Positions 48,013 through 57,411 of a DNA stretch of 64,000 nucleotides are shown in pieces (position 1 is the stretch's first letter; each line of letters begins with the position of its first letter). A model generated the notes under the pieces. That model did not search any database and was not told the DNA's origin. It worked only from the letters and a program-made list of their open reading frames with translations. The translations under genes and the position numbers were made by a program. Source of the DNA: Archaeoglobus sp. (GTDB lineage Archaea; Halobacteriota; Archaeoglobi; Archaeoglobales; Archaeoglobaceae); contig JACDNU010000004.1 of the NCBI GenBank assembly GCA_017656505.1, forward strand, positions 30,024 to 94,023, written 5' to 3'.

Positions 48013-48975
48013 TTAACCCATGGGCTTTGCAAAAGTAAGGCTGTAGAGGCTGCCGTTGTACTTAACGCAGCTCCTGACGTGACTGCCTAATTCAGTAAAG
48101 ATCCTGTCCATGTCTTTTACGCTCATTTTAACTCTTACCTCACCTATTTCAACGCTGATCTTTCCTTCTTTTCTGGTTTCGTTGGCACCTCCAGCCTCAA
48201 GCCTCTTAAACTCCTTTTCAGCTTCTTTCAATCCTTTTTCGAGTAAGGGAAATTCTTCTACTTTCTCTGCTGGAACGCATTCGTTCGGATTCAGATAAAA
48301 CTCATATCTGAGTCTCGCTTTAAGGAAAATTTGGAATGTAGCATTATCGAATCTAAAAATTTCTCCTTTTGCGTTTATCAGCTCTTCTACGGCTTTGATT
48401 TCTTCTAGGGTTGCAGCTGCGGTATAAGCATCGTTTTCTCTGTAGCCTCTCGTCCGCTCCACCTCATTGTCCAGCTGCCAGTAATAGATTGAAAGATTAA
48501 GCGGCCTATATTTTTTAAGTTCTGTTTCATTTAATTTCGGTATCCGTTGAGGTGTTTGTTGAGGTGTTTGCTGAAGCATTTGCTGAGGTATAGAGCTTTT
48601 GAAACTCTCATTAATCTCCTTCACCCCAACAAAGGCGGAAGAGCTTATCTTGTAGTAACTACCATTTATCTCCACGTATCTACCTTTTCTCAGCAATGCT
48701 GAAATTTTCTTGTAGTCTTCAATTGTAATATCCATTGAGAAATATTTCTCTCCGGAGTTAATAGCTTCCATAATTTCTGGATAGGTTATATGGGTTATAG
48801 CTTTCTCAAGCTCAGAATTTTCTTTTGGTATGCTGAGATGTTTGATGTTAATGTATCCTTCGATAGGCTGAGAGAGATAGATAAGGGCAAATGTTCCAAG
48901 GTAAATTATAGCTACCGCAGTTATTAACGCTATTAACGCTATTACCCACCTCCGCATTTTCCCCATTTGCACCAC
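48013..48975 (-). CDS. Membrane-anchored hypothetical protein adjacent to multiheme cytochrome
   Basis: N-terminal TM; QQMLQQTPQQTPQRIP linker; abuts the upstream gene. Confidence 0.7.
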   Translation of the reverse strand: MVQMGKMRRWVIALIALITAVAIIYLGTFALIYLSQPIEGYINIKHLSIPKENSELEKAITHITYPEIMEAINSGEKYFSMDITIEDYKKISALLRKGRYVEINGSYYKISSSAFVGVKEINESFKSSIPQQMLQQTPQQTPQRIPKLNETELKKYRPLNLSIYYWQLDNEVERTRGYRENDAYTAAATLEEIKAVEELINAKGEIFRFDNATFQIFLKARLRYEFYLNPNECVPAEKVEEFPLLEKGLKEAEKEFKRLEAGGANETRKEGKISVEIGEVRVKMSVKDMDRIFTELGSHVRSCVKYNGSLYSLTFAKPMG

Positions 48976-50613
48976 TTATTCCAGAATTTTCTCAGAAACA
49001 GCAACAACTGTTGTTTTCTCCATTTTGCCGTAATTCCCAAGAAATTCGTTTACGAGAGCTGTAGGAGTTTTTGAGAGATCTGAAAGAAAGCGATGGGAGA
49101 CGGGCTGATAGAAAACCTCAACTAGAACTTTCCTAGCCCTTCCATCATCTGCTATGGTATAGGTTACAGTATCACTCCCACCAATGAAATTCTCGTCTCC
49201 ATCCACACCCCTAGGAACCGTGTCAGAATGCATTTTGTTTGGATCAGCCCCCTCTGGTAGAATTCTGTTATCTTTGATGTATTCTGCTGCTCTAAGGAGC
49301 GTTGAAGTTACCATTCCACCGGAATCAACCATGACTGACTCGTAGATCTGAACCTCGTTTTCGCTGGTTATTACATCGTGATGTTTTTCAAACGGCTCGT
49401 CTTCCCCGATAATCCTTCCGTTGGCAGTATAATTCCCCGATTCGAAGATGGTCTTTCCTTCTCCATCCACGACTTTCAGATAAATCCAGGCTCTTCTGGA
49501 GGGGAAGCCAGTCGGGAACTTATGGCCTGCGAAATTCAAAATCCTAACTTTGACGACGAGTTTATCACCTTCTCTCTCCGTCTCAAGGCTAACTGAAACG
49601 GCTGACTTTAGTTTATCTAAAGTGGCTGAAGCATTCATTCCCATAAGTTTAAGAATTTGAACGTTTCCTCCTGCAAATTCATGGATGTAGAATGGAGACC
49701 TTGCCGGAAGAAACTTGGGGTTTGCAGGGATTTTTGAGATTCTCACACCTTTGGTTTGAGGCATGTGGCAGCTCTGGCAAGACACCTTTTTCGCATAGCT
49801 GCTCGACAACCACTCGAGATATGGTGTTTGTTCGGGGAAATGCCCTAGAAACTCCCCCTTTTCATCAAAATAGGGTGTGTAGAGGGTGTGACAGATCGCG
49901 CAGAGTTCGGCTTTCTCAATCTGTTCGCCTTTTTTGGGCAGGTATCCGACGACACCTCTCATTAACTCTGCCATTTCAGGCTCAAATGGGCCGTAGATAA
50001 GTCTATCCGGCTTAAAAGTTGAAGAATCGATCGAATAGTTTCCTGAAAAGCTATCTTCATTCCCCAATCTTTTGTTTTCAATCTGATGGCAGAGCGTGCA
50101 TGACACTCCTTCAACCGCAAGCTCATGGTATTGATTATCTTTTTCGAGTAAGGTAAAGAGTGCACTCTCTTCTCCGTCGACCTTTGCCTGAAATGCCGCC
50201 ATGGGTGTATGGCACTTCGCACATTCCCTCTCTATGATCTTGGAATCTCCAGAGAATTTTTCAATTTCCGAAGTAAGCTTTGCCAGGAAATAAGGATCTT
50301 TCGCTGCGTTTGCAAGCATCGTATTTCTCCAGCTTGAGTGAATTGAAACGTCATTGCCAAATGAGTCTTTCAACCCATTGTGGCATTTCGAGCAGGGTTT
50401 TGATGGAGAGAACATCTCCGGAATTTCTTCTGAGCGTTGAACCTCTGAAATCTTTTGCGTCTCCTTTGGGGTTTCAGGCTGAGGTTGAGGTTGAGGCTGA
50501 GCACATCCGATTAGAAAAGTGGTGAGTAAAAAGCAAACAGAAAAGGCTAAAACAGTTAAAAGAGTTGAGGCAGTTAAAATAGAGGAAAATCTCTTCTCAG
50601 ACATAATAACCAT
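48976..50613 (-). CDS. Pentaheme c-type cytochrome, probable lipoprotein
   Basis: Five CXXCH: CSKCH, CAKCH, CTLCH, CAICH, CQSCH; N-terminal hydrophobic segment ending LIGC then PQPQPQP. Confidence 0.92.
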   Translation of the reverse strand: MVIMSEKRFSSILTASTLLTVLAFSVCFLLTTFLIGCAQPQPQPQPETPKETQKISEVQRSEEIPEMFSPSKPCSKCHNGLKDSFGNDVSIHSSWRNTMLANAAKDPYFLAKLTSEIEKFSGDSKIIERECAKCHTPMAAFQAKVDGEESALFTLLEKDNQYHELAVEGVSCTLCHQIENKRLGNEDSFSGNYSIDSSTFKPDRLIYGPFEPEMAELMRGVVGYLPKKGEQIEKAELCAICHTLYTPYFDEKGEFLGHFPEQTPYLEWLSSSYAKKVSCQSCHMPQTKGVRISKIPANPKFLPARSPFYIHEFAGGNVQILKLMGMNASATLDKLKSAVSVSLETEREGDKLVVKVRILNFAGHKFPTGFPSRRAWIYLKVVDGEGKTIFESGNYTANGRIIGEDEPFEKHHDVITSENEVQIYESVMVDSGGMVTSTLLRAAEYIKDNRILPEGADPNKMHSDTVPRGVDGDENFIGGSDTVTYTIADDGRARKVLVEVFYQPVSHRFLSDLSKTPTALVNEFLGNYGKMEKTTVVAVSEKILE

Positions 50614-50692
50614 TTCTTTTTTGAAAAATTTAAATTTTGTGATATATGTAAGAGCTTTATCCCTAGGTTGCCAAAAATTCAGAGCTAAAAGT

Positions 50693-51448
50693 TCAGATCT
50701 CCAAGAATTCTAGAATGGCCTTATTCACCTCTTCCGGCTTTTCGAGCATCACCATATGGCCAGCATCTTCTATCTCAACAACCCTCGCCCCAATTGTTTT
50801 CTCAAAGAATGCTGAATACTTTGGAGGTGTCATGATGTCATCCTTCCCAACGATGCATAAAACTGGCACGCCAACAGAGATTCTTCCTTCCTTGTATTCA
50901 CTGAGCAAATCGAACTTGTCGCATGCGTTGAAGTCTCTATAGGTAACTTCGCTCCCGCATTCGAGTATTTCTTCTAAGGTTTTTCTCTTTACGCCTTCAT
51001 CCTTAAAGTTTCTGGAGAAAAGCATCTCTACGAGCTTTTTGGCTGTGTTCTCGAAATCGTTTATTAGTCCGTCTAGCAATTCCGGAAGCACTCTGAGTCT
51101 TGCCCCCGTACCGACGAGAATCAACCCCCTAACAACATCTTCTGCCATCAAGTAAACTGTCTGTGCGATAGCACCACCCAGAGAGTGCCCGGCAACGTAA
51201 GCTTGGCCAACCTCTTCCTTTATAAATTCCACAACGTGTCTTGCGTAATCTTCGACCGTTGAAATGCTTTCATCGTCTGCTGAACCTCCATGCCCCGGGA
51301 GATCGATTGCATAACCCCCTATTGCCGAGAGCTGATGCGCCCAGACCTTCCCAGTTCCACCCGAACCGTGGATGTAAACTATAGGCGTATCCTCTGACTT
51401 ATAAAAGTTCAATCTCACCTTTTTTAACTCCATAACCGCTGCACTCAT
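50693..51448 (-). CDS. Alpha/beta hydrolase
   Basis: VYIHGSGGTGKVW...VAGHSLGGAIAQ...IEDAGHMVMLEKPEEV. Confidence 0.93.
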   Translation of the reverse strand: MSAAVMELKKVRLNFYKSEDTPIVYIHGSGGTGKVWAHQLSAIGGYAIDLPGHGGSADDESISTVEDYARHVVEFIKEEVGQAYVAGHSLGGAIAQTVYLMAEDVVRGLILVGTGARLRVLPELLDGLINDFENTAKKLVEMLFSRNFKDEGVKRKTLEEILECGSEVTYRDFNACDKFDLLSEYKEGRISVGVPVLCIVGKDDIMTPPKYSAFFEKTIGARVVEIEDAGHMVMLEKPEEVNKAILEFLEI

Positions 51449-51557
51449 CCAATCATCTCCCCGTTAGGACTTAGGATTTCATTTCCTTTTTAATAAATTT
51501 TCTCGATTTTCTTGGACAATCTAAGATCTGGATAACTTGCTTACTCTTCTTAACCCT

Positions 51558-51851
51558 TCAGTCTTTAAGCTTCTTTTCAACTGATTTCACCTTGTAGTCA
51601 AGATCAACATCTTTGAACCGTTCATCGGCTTTTATCACAACGTAAACCCTTGGGCAATCTTTCTTTAATTCTTCCACAATCCTATCAACGAGTTTGCCTA
51701 GCTCTTCAAAGCTTTCCACCTTCAGAATTGTCCCCATTGCCGTTAGCTTATGCTCAAACCCGGAATCCTTTATTATTTTAAATGCCCTTGCAACATAATT
51801 GCTTAAGGACTCCCCAACCCCAATGGGCACAACGGATAATTCGACAAGCAT
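51558..51851 (-). CDS. MTH1187/YkoF-like thiamine-binding family protein (UPF0045)
   Basis: MLVELSVVPIGVGESLSNYVARAFKIIKDSGFEHKLTAMGTILK. Confidence 0.9.
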   Translation of the reverse strand: MLVELSVVPIGVGESLSNYVARAFKIIKDSGFEHKLTAMGTILKVESFEELGKLVDRIVEELKKDCPRVYVVIKADERFKDVDLDYKVKSVEKKLKD

Positions 51852-51916
51852 GAAAGAAATCGGAAAAAAAGAAGAAAAAGTTTATGATCTATTTATGATC
51901 TGTTTTCGATCTATTT

Positions 51917-53143
51917 TTACAGAAAGTCGATCCCCCTAACGCTAAGCTTCGAAGCCTTTAGGGGTTTAACTTTCGTTCTAACCCTTGCTGTAGGTGCGGG
52001 ATGACTTGCTTTTGTGGTTCTGGCAGTTCTAACCCTTACCTCAGCCCTTCTCTGCGGCTTTGAGAAAATTCTTTCATCGAAGGCCGAGCTTTTTGAATAG
52101 CTCTTGAAGCTCAAGCTCTCCTTTGCCATTATGTTTGGCGAGGTAACGCCGGTCATTATTGCCATAACTCTCACACTGCCCTCAAGCTCGTTAGAAATTC
52201 TGGCCCCCCAGATAACGTTTGCTGTGCTATCGATCTCGAAAGTGAGATTCTCGACTATCTCCTCAGCCTCCTTTATCGTAAGATCTGGCCCGCCGCTGAT
52301 GTGAATAAGCGAACCCTTCGCGCCTCGATAATCAACTTCAAGCAGCGGATGGTTCAGACAGTCTTTAACGACATCCTTGGCTTTCGACTGCGACTTTGCT
52401 TCTCCAACGAGCATCACCGCAACTCCGCCCTGGCCCATTATAGCCCTAACGTCCGCAAAGTCGATGTTCATCAGCGAGGGTTTGGTTATGGTGTCGGAAA
52501 TCCCTTTTATTGTCTCGGCTACGAGCTGATCCATGACGCTAAATGCCTGCTCAATCGGCAGATTCGGGACGTATTCAAGCAGTTTGTTGTTATCCAAAAC
52601 CACTACCGTATCGGCGTTCTTTCTCAGCTCTTCAAGTCCTTCTTCTGCTTTGAAGATCCTCGCCCTTTCAACTCTGAATGGTGTCTGAACCATTCCAATG
52701 ACAATTGCTCCCTGCTTCTTGGCTATCTCGGCTATAACCGGAACGCTTCCAGTTCCAGTGCCTCCTCCCATTCCGGCGCAGACGAAAACCAAGTCGGCCC
52801 CTTCCAAAAGCTCTTCAATAGTTCCTCTTGCTAATTCGGCGGCCTTTCTTCCTATTTCGGGGTAGCCGCCTGCACCTAACCCCTTCGTTAACGTCCTGCC
52901 AATTAAAACCTTCTTGTCGGCTCTAATGCTTAACAAATGCTGTTTGTCCGTGTTTATGGCTATGGTGTTTACTCCATCAACTCCGAGCTGCTTCAGCCTG
53001 TTTATCGTGTTGTTACCGCTGCCTCCGCATCCCACTACAACGATTCTCGGCAATCCGAATTCCTCGATGTCGAAGTTCTCGCTCATCCTTCTGTTTCTTT
53101 CCTCCTCATAAAACTTCTGGGCCTTACTAACAAACGACTTCAT
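51917..53143 (-). CDS. ftsZ: Cell division protein FtsZ
   Basis: [56 protein letters not shown]. Confidence 0.97.
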   Translation of the reverse strand: MKSFVSKAQKFYEEERNRRMSENFDIEEFGLPRIVVVGCGGSGNNTINRLKQLGVDGVNTIAINTDKQHLLSIRADKKVLIGRTLTKGLGAGGYPEIGRKAAELARGTIEELLEGADLVFVCAGMGGGTGTGSVPVIAEIAKKQGAIVIGMVQTPFRVERARIFKAEEGLEELRKNADTVVVLDNNKLLEYVPNLPIEQAFSVMDQLVAETIKGISDTITKPSLMNIDFADVRAIMGQGGVAVMLVGEAKSQSKAKDVVKDCLNHPLLEVDYRGAKGSLIHISGGPDLTIKEAEEIVENLTFEIDSTANVIWGARISNELEGSVRVMAIMTGVTSPNIMAKESLSFKSYSKSSAFDERIFSKPQRRAEVRVRTARTTKASHPAPTARVRTKVKPLKASKLSVRGIDFL

Positions 53144-53156
53144 ACAAAATTCCTCC

Positions 53157-53330
53157 CTAAATATAAGAGTTGAGCCGCTGGCTCCTCTCTATTACCTCCA
53201 CCTTTTCGGCGATCAGTTTCCTGATCGCATCTCTAATCGCCTCACTAACTGAGGCGTACTCTCCCACCGTCACCAAAGCTTCGAGCATTTCATAATGCTG
53301 ATCTGTTAGCCGGATCGATATTTTTCTCAT
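53157..53330 (-). CDS. Ribbon-helix-helix (CopG/CdrS-like) regulator
   Basis: [48 protein letters not shown]; start at ATG 53330 rather than 53381. Confidence 0.88.
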   Translation of the reverse strand: MRKISIRLTDQHYEMLEALVTVGEYASVSEAIRDAIRKLIAEKVEVIERSQRLNSYI

Positions 53331-53354
53331 GCATATCCCTCTACAGGAAGTGAG

Positions 53355-53383
53355 GGGTGGCAGTCGCATGCCTGCTGCCACCC
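53355..53383 (-). promoter_or_regulatory. Leader hairpin upstream of RHH-ftsZ
   Basis: Perfect 9-bp inverted repeat GGGTGGCAG-N11-CTGCCACCC. Confidence 0.6.
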
Positions 53384-53396
53384 AGTTGTGCCCCTC

Positions 53397-53428
53397 TTGT
53401 CCGACAATGTATGCCTATTGTCCGACAT
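53397..53428. promoter_or_regulatory. Twin palindromic operators TTGTCCGACAA / TTGTCCGACAT, 21 bp apart
   Basis: Read directly; just downstream of a TATA-like element for the minus-strand RHH-ftsZ operon. Confidence 0.6.
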
Positions 53429-53662
53429 TATACTATTTAAAGATTTTGGTTGAATTATGCAAATTGAATATATTTTTGTTGGATAACGCTGTAAAGGCAG
53501 TCTTATGGGAGGGACATTTTTTACTAATTTGGGTAATCTGGCGAATTATGTTCACCGAAATTTCAGCAAATTAGAATTATATTCCGAAAAATTAAAAATC
53601 GAGGATGAAATCAGGAAGTATAAAAATGTGTTTAATGTTTAATTTTTAATTTTCAATTTTCC

Positions 53663-54199
53663 TTAACATTCCTCATATTCTTCATACTTTTCGATTCGTG
53701 AGTGAATTTTCGCTAGATGGAGGTATTCTTCCCACCTGTCGGATACTTCTCTTTTGAATTCTTCTTCCTTTATCTCCCTTACGATCTTTGCCGGAACACC
53801 CATCAGCACCGAGTTAGGAGGAAATTCCTTTCCAGTAACGACCGAGCCTGCGGCAACGATGCTTCGATCCGAGATTTTCGCCCCATTCAGGATGCATGAA
53901 TTCATGCCTATCATAACGTCGTTTCCTATTGTTGCACCATGGATGACTGCTGAATGTCCCGCGATAACCCTGTCTCCTATGCTCACCGGGTATCCTCTGT
54001 CAACGTGAACGGTAACATTGTCTTGGATGTTCGTTTTGCTTCCTATTCTAATTCTTTCGAGATCCCCCCTCACTACAGCATTGTACCACACGCTCGAAAA
54101 ATCGCCGATTTCGACATCACCAATCACTATTGCTGTTTCAGCGAGAAAAACCTTTTTCCCGAACTTTGGGACTTTAGAACCGATTTTATAAACCCTTGC
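53663..54199 (-). CDS. Gamma-carbonic anhydrase-like hexapeptide-repeat protein
   Basis: VIGDVEIGDFSSVWYNAVVRGDLERIRIGSKTNIQDNVTVHVD...IAGHSAVIHGATIGNDVMIGMNS. Confidence 0.9.
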   Translation of the reverse strand, partial: ARVYKIGSKVPKFGKKVFLAETAIVIGDVEIGDFSSVWYNAVVRGDLERIRIGSKTNIQDNVTVHVDRGYPVSIGDRVIAGHSAVIHGATIGNDVMIGMNSCILNGAKISDRSIVAAGSVVTGKEFPPNSVLMGVPAKIVREIKEEEFKREVSDRWEEYLHLAKIHSRIEKYEEYEEC

Positions 54200-54282
54200 C
54201 ATGATAGGTGGGAGATGCATGAGAATAAAACCTTTTCACCGCGTTTCTGTGGATCACCAAGTCTTAACAGACTTCATACTGA

Positions 54283-55515
54283 TCATACCAAACCCAGTTC
54301 ATTTTTTACAACTTCAGCAACCTCCAATCCGGCTTTTATGCTCCCGTTCATGCTCCTTTCCGGATAATTGGGTGGAGAGGTCATCCCAGCTACGTAGAAG
54401 TTCTTGATTGGAGTGCGATAGTCCGTGACCTTTTTCAGATATCCTTTTTCAAAAATCGGACCGCTGTATTTTGCTTTAAAAATTTTAATCCAGTTAACAT
54501 CTTTTTCCTTCAGACCGTACTTCTCAACCTCTTTCAAATAGAGCTTCTTTAACTCGCTTTCTGGCTTGGTGAATAACCCTCCTGTCGGCGAAGAATAGCT
54601 CGCAAGGTAAATCAGATCCTCTCCGTAGTCGTCCCGGGGCATGAAGTTCGTATGCTCTATTATCGCTCCGAAAATCGATTTATCTCTAACGTTCGTCCAG
54701 TAAGTGTCCTCACTTAGGGTTGTTTCAGCTCCTATTAGCGCACATACCGAGCTCTGATATCTTACATCGGGCAATTTCGCGGCCTTTTTTATCTTATCCT
54801 GCAGCAAGGGAATCGGGCCCGTGTATATAATTGCATCATACCTCTCACCATTTACCGAAAGCGGAAACGAAATACTAGGGGTTTTTTGGACTATTAAGAG
54901 CCTTTCAGCCATTCTTTCTATCAGCTGATGAAATCCATGTCTCAAGTATCCGAGCTCCTCACCTGAGTACTTTCGATTGCTCCTTATTGAAACCCTAGCA
55001 AGCAACCATGCATAGCTCACGTCAACGTAATTCTCGCCGAACTTGCTTCTTAGCAAGGGCATAAAAAATTCCTTGAACAACTTCTCCCCCAGCTCATCTC
55101 TAATGCCATCGACAACCCTGTAATCGTCGAAATCCCTGAAATTTTTCTTCTTGGAGGATAAAGTAAATCTGGCAAGCTTTATCTTATCGAAAAACGAAAG
55201 AAATGGGTAGCGAAGAATCTCAAATGGGGTATTGAGGGGATAAAGCTTTCCATTTGATGCAAAAGCGGTTTTAGCAGTCCTCCAAACGAGTTTTCTTCCG
55301 AGCCTGAACTTATTTATCTGATCTAGTAAAGCTTCATCCCCCCTGAAGCAGTGATGGTAGAACTTCTCAATCCAGTATCCCTTGTCTTCATTCTGGTATG
55401 ACCCGGCAAGCCCCCCAACTTCGGCTTTTTCGTATACCGTAACCTCTGAGTATTCCTTCAAGGCGTTAGCAGCGCTCAAACCCGTCAGGCCTGCACCAAT
55501 AATAGCGATTTTCAT
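54283..55515 (-). CDS. FAD-dependent amine oxidase / protoporphyrinogen oxidase-like protein
   Basis: MKIAIIGAGLTGLSAANALKEYSEVTVYEKAEVGGLAGS. Confidence 0.88.
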   Translation of the reverse strand: MKIAIIGAGLTGLSAANALKEYSEVTVYEKAEVGGLAGSYQNEDKGYWIEKFYHHCFRGDEALLDQINKFRLGRKLVWRTAKTAFASNGKLYPLNTPFEILRYPFLSFFDKIKLARFTLSSKKKNFRDFDDYRVVDGIRDELGEKLFKEFFMPLLRSKFGENYVDVSYAWLLARVSIRSNRKYSGEELGYLRHGFHQLIERMAERLLIVQKTPSISFPLSVNGERYDAIIYTGPIPLLQDKIKKAAKLPDVRYQSSVCALIGAETTLSEDTYWTNVRDKSIFGAIIEHTNFMPRDDYGEDLIYLASYSSPTGGLFTKPESELKKLYLKEVEKYGLKEKDVNWIKIFKAKYSGPIFEKGYLKKVTDYRTPIKNFYVAGMTSPPNYPERSMNGSIKAGLEVAEVVKNELGLV

Positions 55516-55535
55516 CCCTCTTTCATTCCCCCACT

Positions 55536-56738
55536 TTAAGTTGTGTACTCCGCGTTGAGCTTTACGTAATCGTAGCTTAAATCACAGCCTATTGCACAAC
55601 CTTCGCCATTGCCAACGTTTAGCTCAACAATGATCCTGAAATCGTCTGTGTTTTTTAAAAAATTTGAGGCTTCAAGCTCAAGTCCGGTTTGCTGGCCTTT
55701 TTCAAGCAAATAAATTCTTTTTGCTTCTGCTGAAGAATCCACACTCTCGAAATAAAGAGTTATCTCCTCCGTTAGCTCAATTCCTGAATAGCCCAAAGCG
55801 GCGATTATTCTACCCCAGTTTGCATCACAGCCAAAAATTGCTGTTTTTACAAGCAGAGAGTTTGCTATCGCTTTTGCGGCTTTCTTAGCTTCTTCATCGC
55901 TTTTCGCGTTCCTCACGTGAACTTCGAAGACCTTCGTCGCCCCCTCTCCATCCCTCACGATCATCTTTGCAAGCTGGAAACACACCTCTTTCAGGGCTTC
56001 GCTGAACAGATCAAATTCGATCTCTTTTTCCTCCGTAGAAATTAGCAGAACTGTGTCGTTTGTGGAGGTGTCTCCATCAACCGTTGCGACATTAAACGAT
56101 TCCTCCACAGCTTTTAGCAAAGCTTCATCCATCTCCGCTTTACTCAACTTCGCATCCGTGAAAATGAATGCGAGCATCGTAGCTGTTGGAAGGGTCATTT
56201 CTGGATTTATCATTCCCGCTCCCTTAGCAACCCCAGCGATAACAACATCTCTTGCTTTAACCGCGTATTCCTTGAGAAATCTGTCCGTCGTAGTGATAGC
56301 CTTTGCAAAATTTCTCGCAGCCTTCCTGCTGTTTTCTATGTTTGAAAAGACCTCATCGAACTTTTCCTCGATCCATTCCATGTCAAGCTGCCTGCCGATA
56401 ACACCAGTAGAGCATACGGCTATTTCCTCCTCTTTGCACGATAGCTTGGAGGCAAGCATTTTAGCCATCTTCTTTGCATTTTCAATTCCCTTTTTTCCGG
56501 TAAAAGCATTAGCATTCCCGCTGTTGACGATGAGTCCCTTGAACGAGCCTTTTTTTATGTGTTCCGATGTCACGATTACCGGCGCCGCTTTAATCCTGTT
56601 GGTTGTGAAAACTCCGGCAGCAATTCCATCGCAAACCACTACTCCGAGTCCATCTTTCCCTTCTTTAATCCCCCAGCATTTCAAGCCATTGATCGCGTTA
56701 ATCGAATCGTCGATTCTCTCGATGTAGGAATTTTGCAT
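55536..56738 (-). CDS. argJ: Glutamate N-acetyltransferase / ornithine acetyltransferase
   Basis: AAGVFTTNRIKAAPV...VNSGNANAFTG...KGAGMINPEMTLPTATMLAFIFTDA. Confidence 0.96.
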   Translation of the reverse strand: MQNSYIERIDDSINAINGLKCWGIKEGKDGLGVVVCDGIAAGVFTTNRIKAAPVIVTSEHIKKGSFKGLIVNSGNANAFTGKKGIENAKKMAKMLASKLSCKEEEIAVCSTGVIGRQLDMEWIEEKFDEVFSNIENSRKAARNFAKAITTTDRFLKEYAVKARDVVIAGVAKGAGMINPEMTLPTATMLAFIFTDAKLSKAEMDEALLKAVEESFNVATVDGDTSTNDTVLLISTEEKEIEFDLFSEALKEVCFQLAKMIVRDGEGATKVFEVHVRNAKSDEEAKKAAKAIANSLLVKTAIFGCDANWGRIIAALGYSGIELTEEITLYFESVDSSAEAKRIYLLEKGQQTGLELEASNFLKNTDDFRIIVELNVGNGEGCAIGCDLSYDYVKLNAEYTT

Positions 56739-56867
56739 GAATGGATTGCTCTTTTTTTGTTTATAAAATGTTAGCTATTGGAAGTTGCCTCACTAATCTT
56801 GAAACACTAAACCATCAATGAAACCAAGAATGACAAAACCTTTTTAGGTGACGGTTCATCTTCCCTT

Positions 56868-57329
56868 ATGGAATTCACGCACATCGATGATTCTGGGGTA
56901 AAAATGGTTGACATCTCTGAGAAATCTGACGTTCTTCGGGTTGCGACCGCTGAAGGAAAGATTAAGCTCAGAGAGGATACGGTTAAGGCTATTGCCGAAA
57001 ATAGAATTGCCAAGGGCAATGTTTTTGCGACCGCAATTGTGGCGGCAACGCTTGCAGTGAAGAAAACATCCGAGCTAATTCCGATGTGTCATCCCATCCC
57101 GATCTCTCACATCGAAGTGAGCTTTGAAACATTTGATGATGGCATAAAAGCATCATGCACCGTGAAATCTACGGGAAAGACGGGGGTAGAGATGGAAGCC
57201 CTAACCGGAGTTAGCACTGCTCTGCTTACCATCTGGGACATGGTAAAATCAATGGAGAAGGATGAAACCGGGAACTATCCCGAAACCGCTATCGATGGGA
57301 TTAGGGTGGTCAGGAAGGAGAAATTTTAG
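56868..57329 (+). CDS. moaC: Cyclic pyranopterin monophosphate synthase MoaC
   Basis: [14 protein letters not shown]...[15 protein letters not shown]...[24 protein letters not shown]. Confidence 0.96.
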   Translation: MEFTHIDDSGVKMVDISEKSDVLRVATAEGKIKLREDTVKAIAENRIAKGNVFATAIVAATLAVKKTSELIPMCHPIPISHIEVSFETFDDGIKASCTVKSTGKTGVEMEALTGVSTALLTIWDMVKSMEKDETGNYPETAIDGIRVVRKEKF

Positions 57330-57411
57330 GGTTTCAGGGTTTTAGGTTTCAGTAATTAAGAGGTAGGTGGAAAAGGGCAGTTTGACCGATTAAGCTTAAA
57401 AGGGTAATAGC

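Noticed and set aside
56053-56727. 224-aa plus-strand ORF antisense to argJ
   Set aside because: Lies wholly within argJ; Ser/Ala-rich shadow translation.
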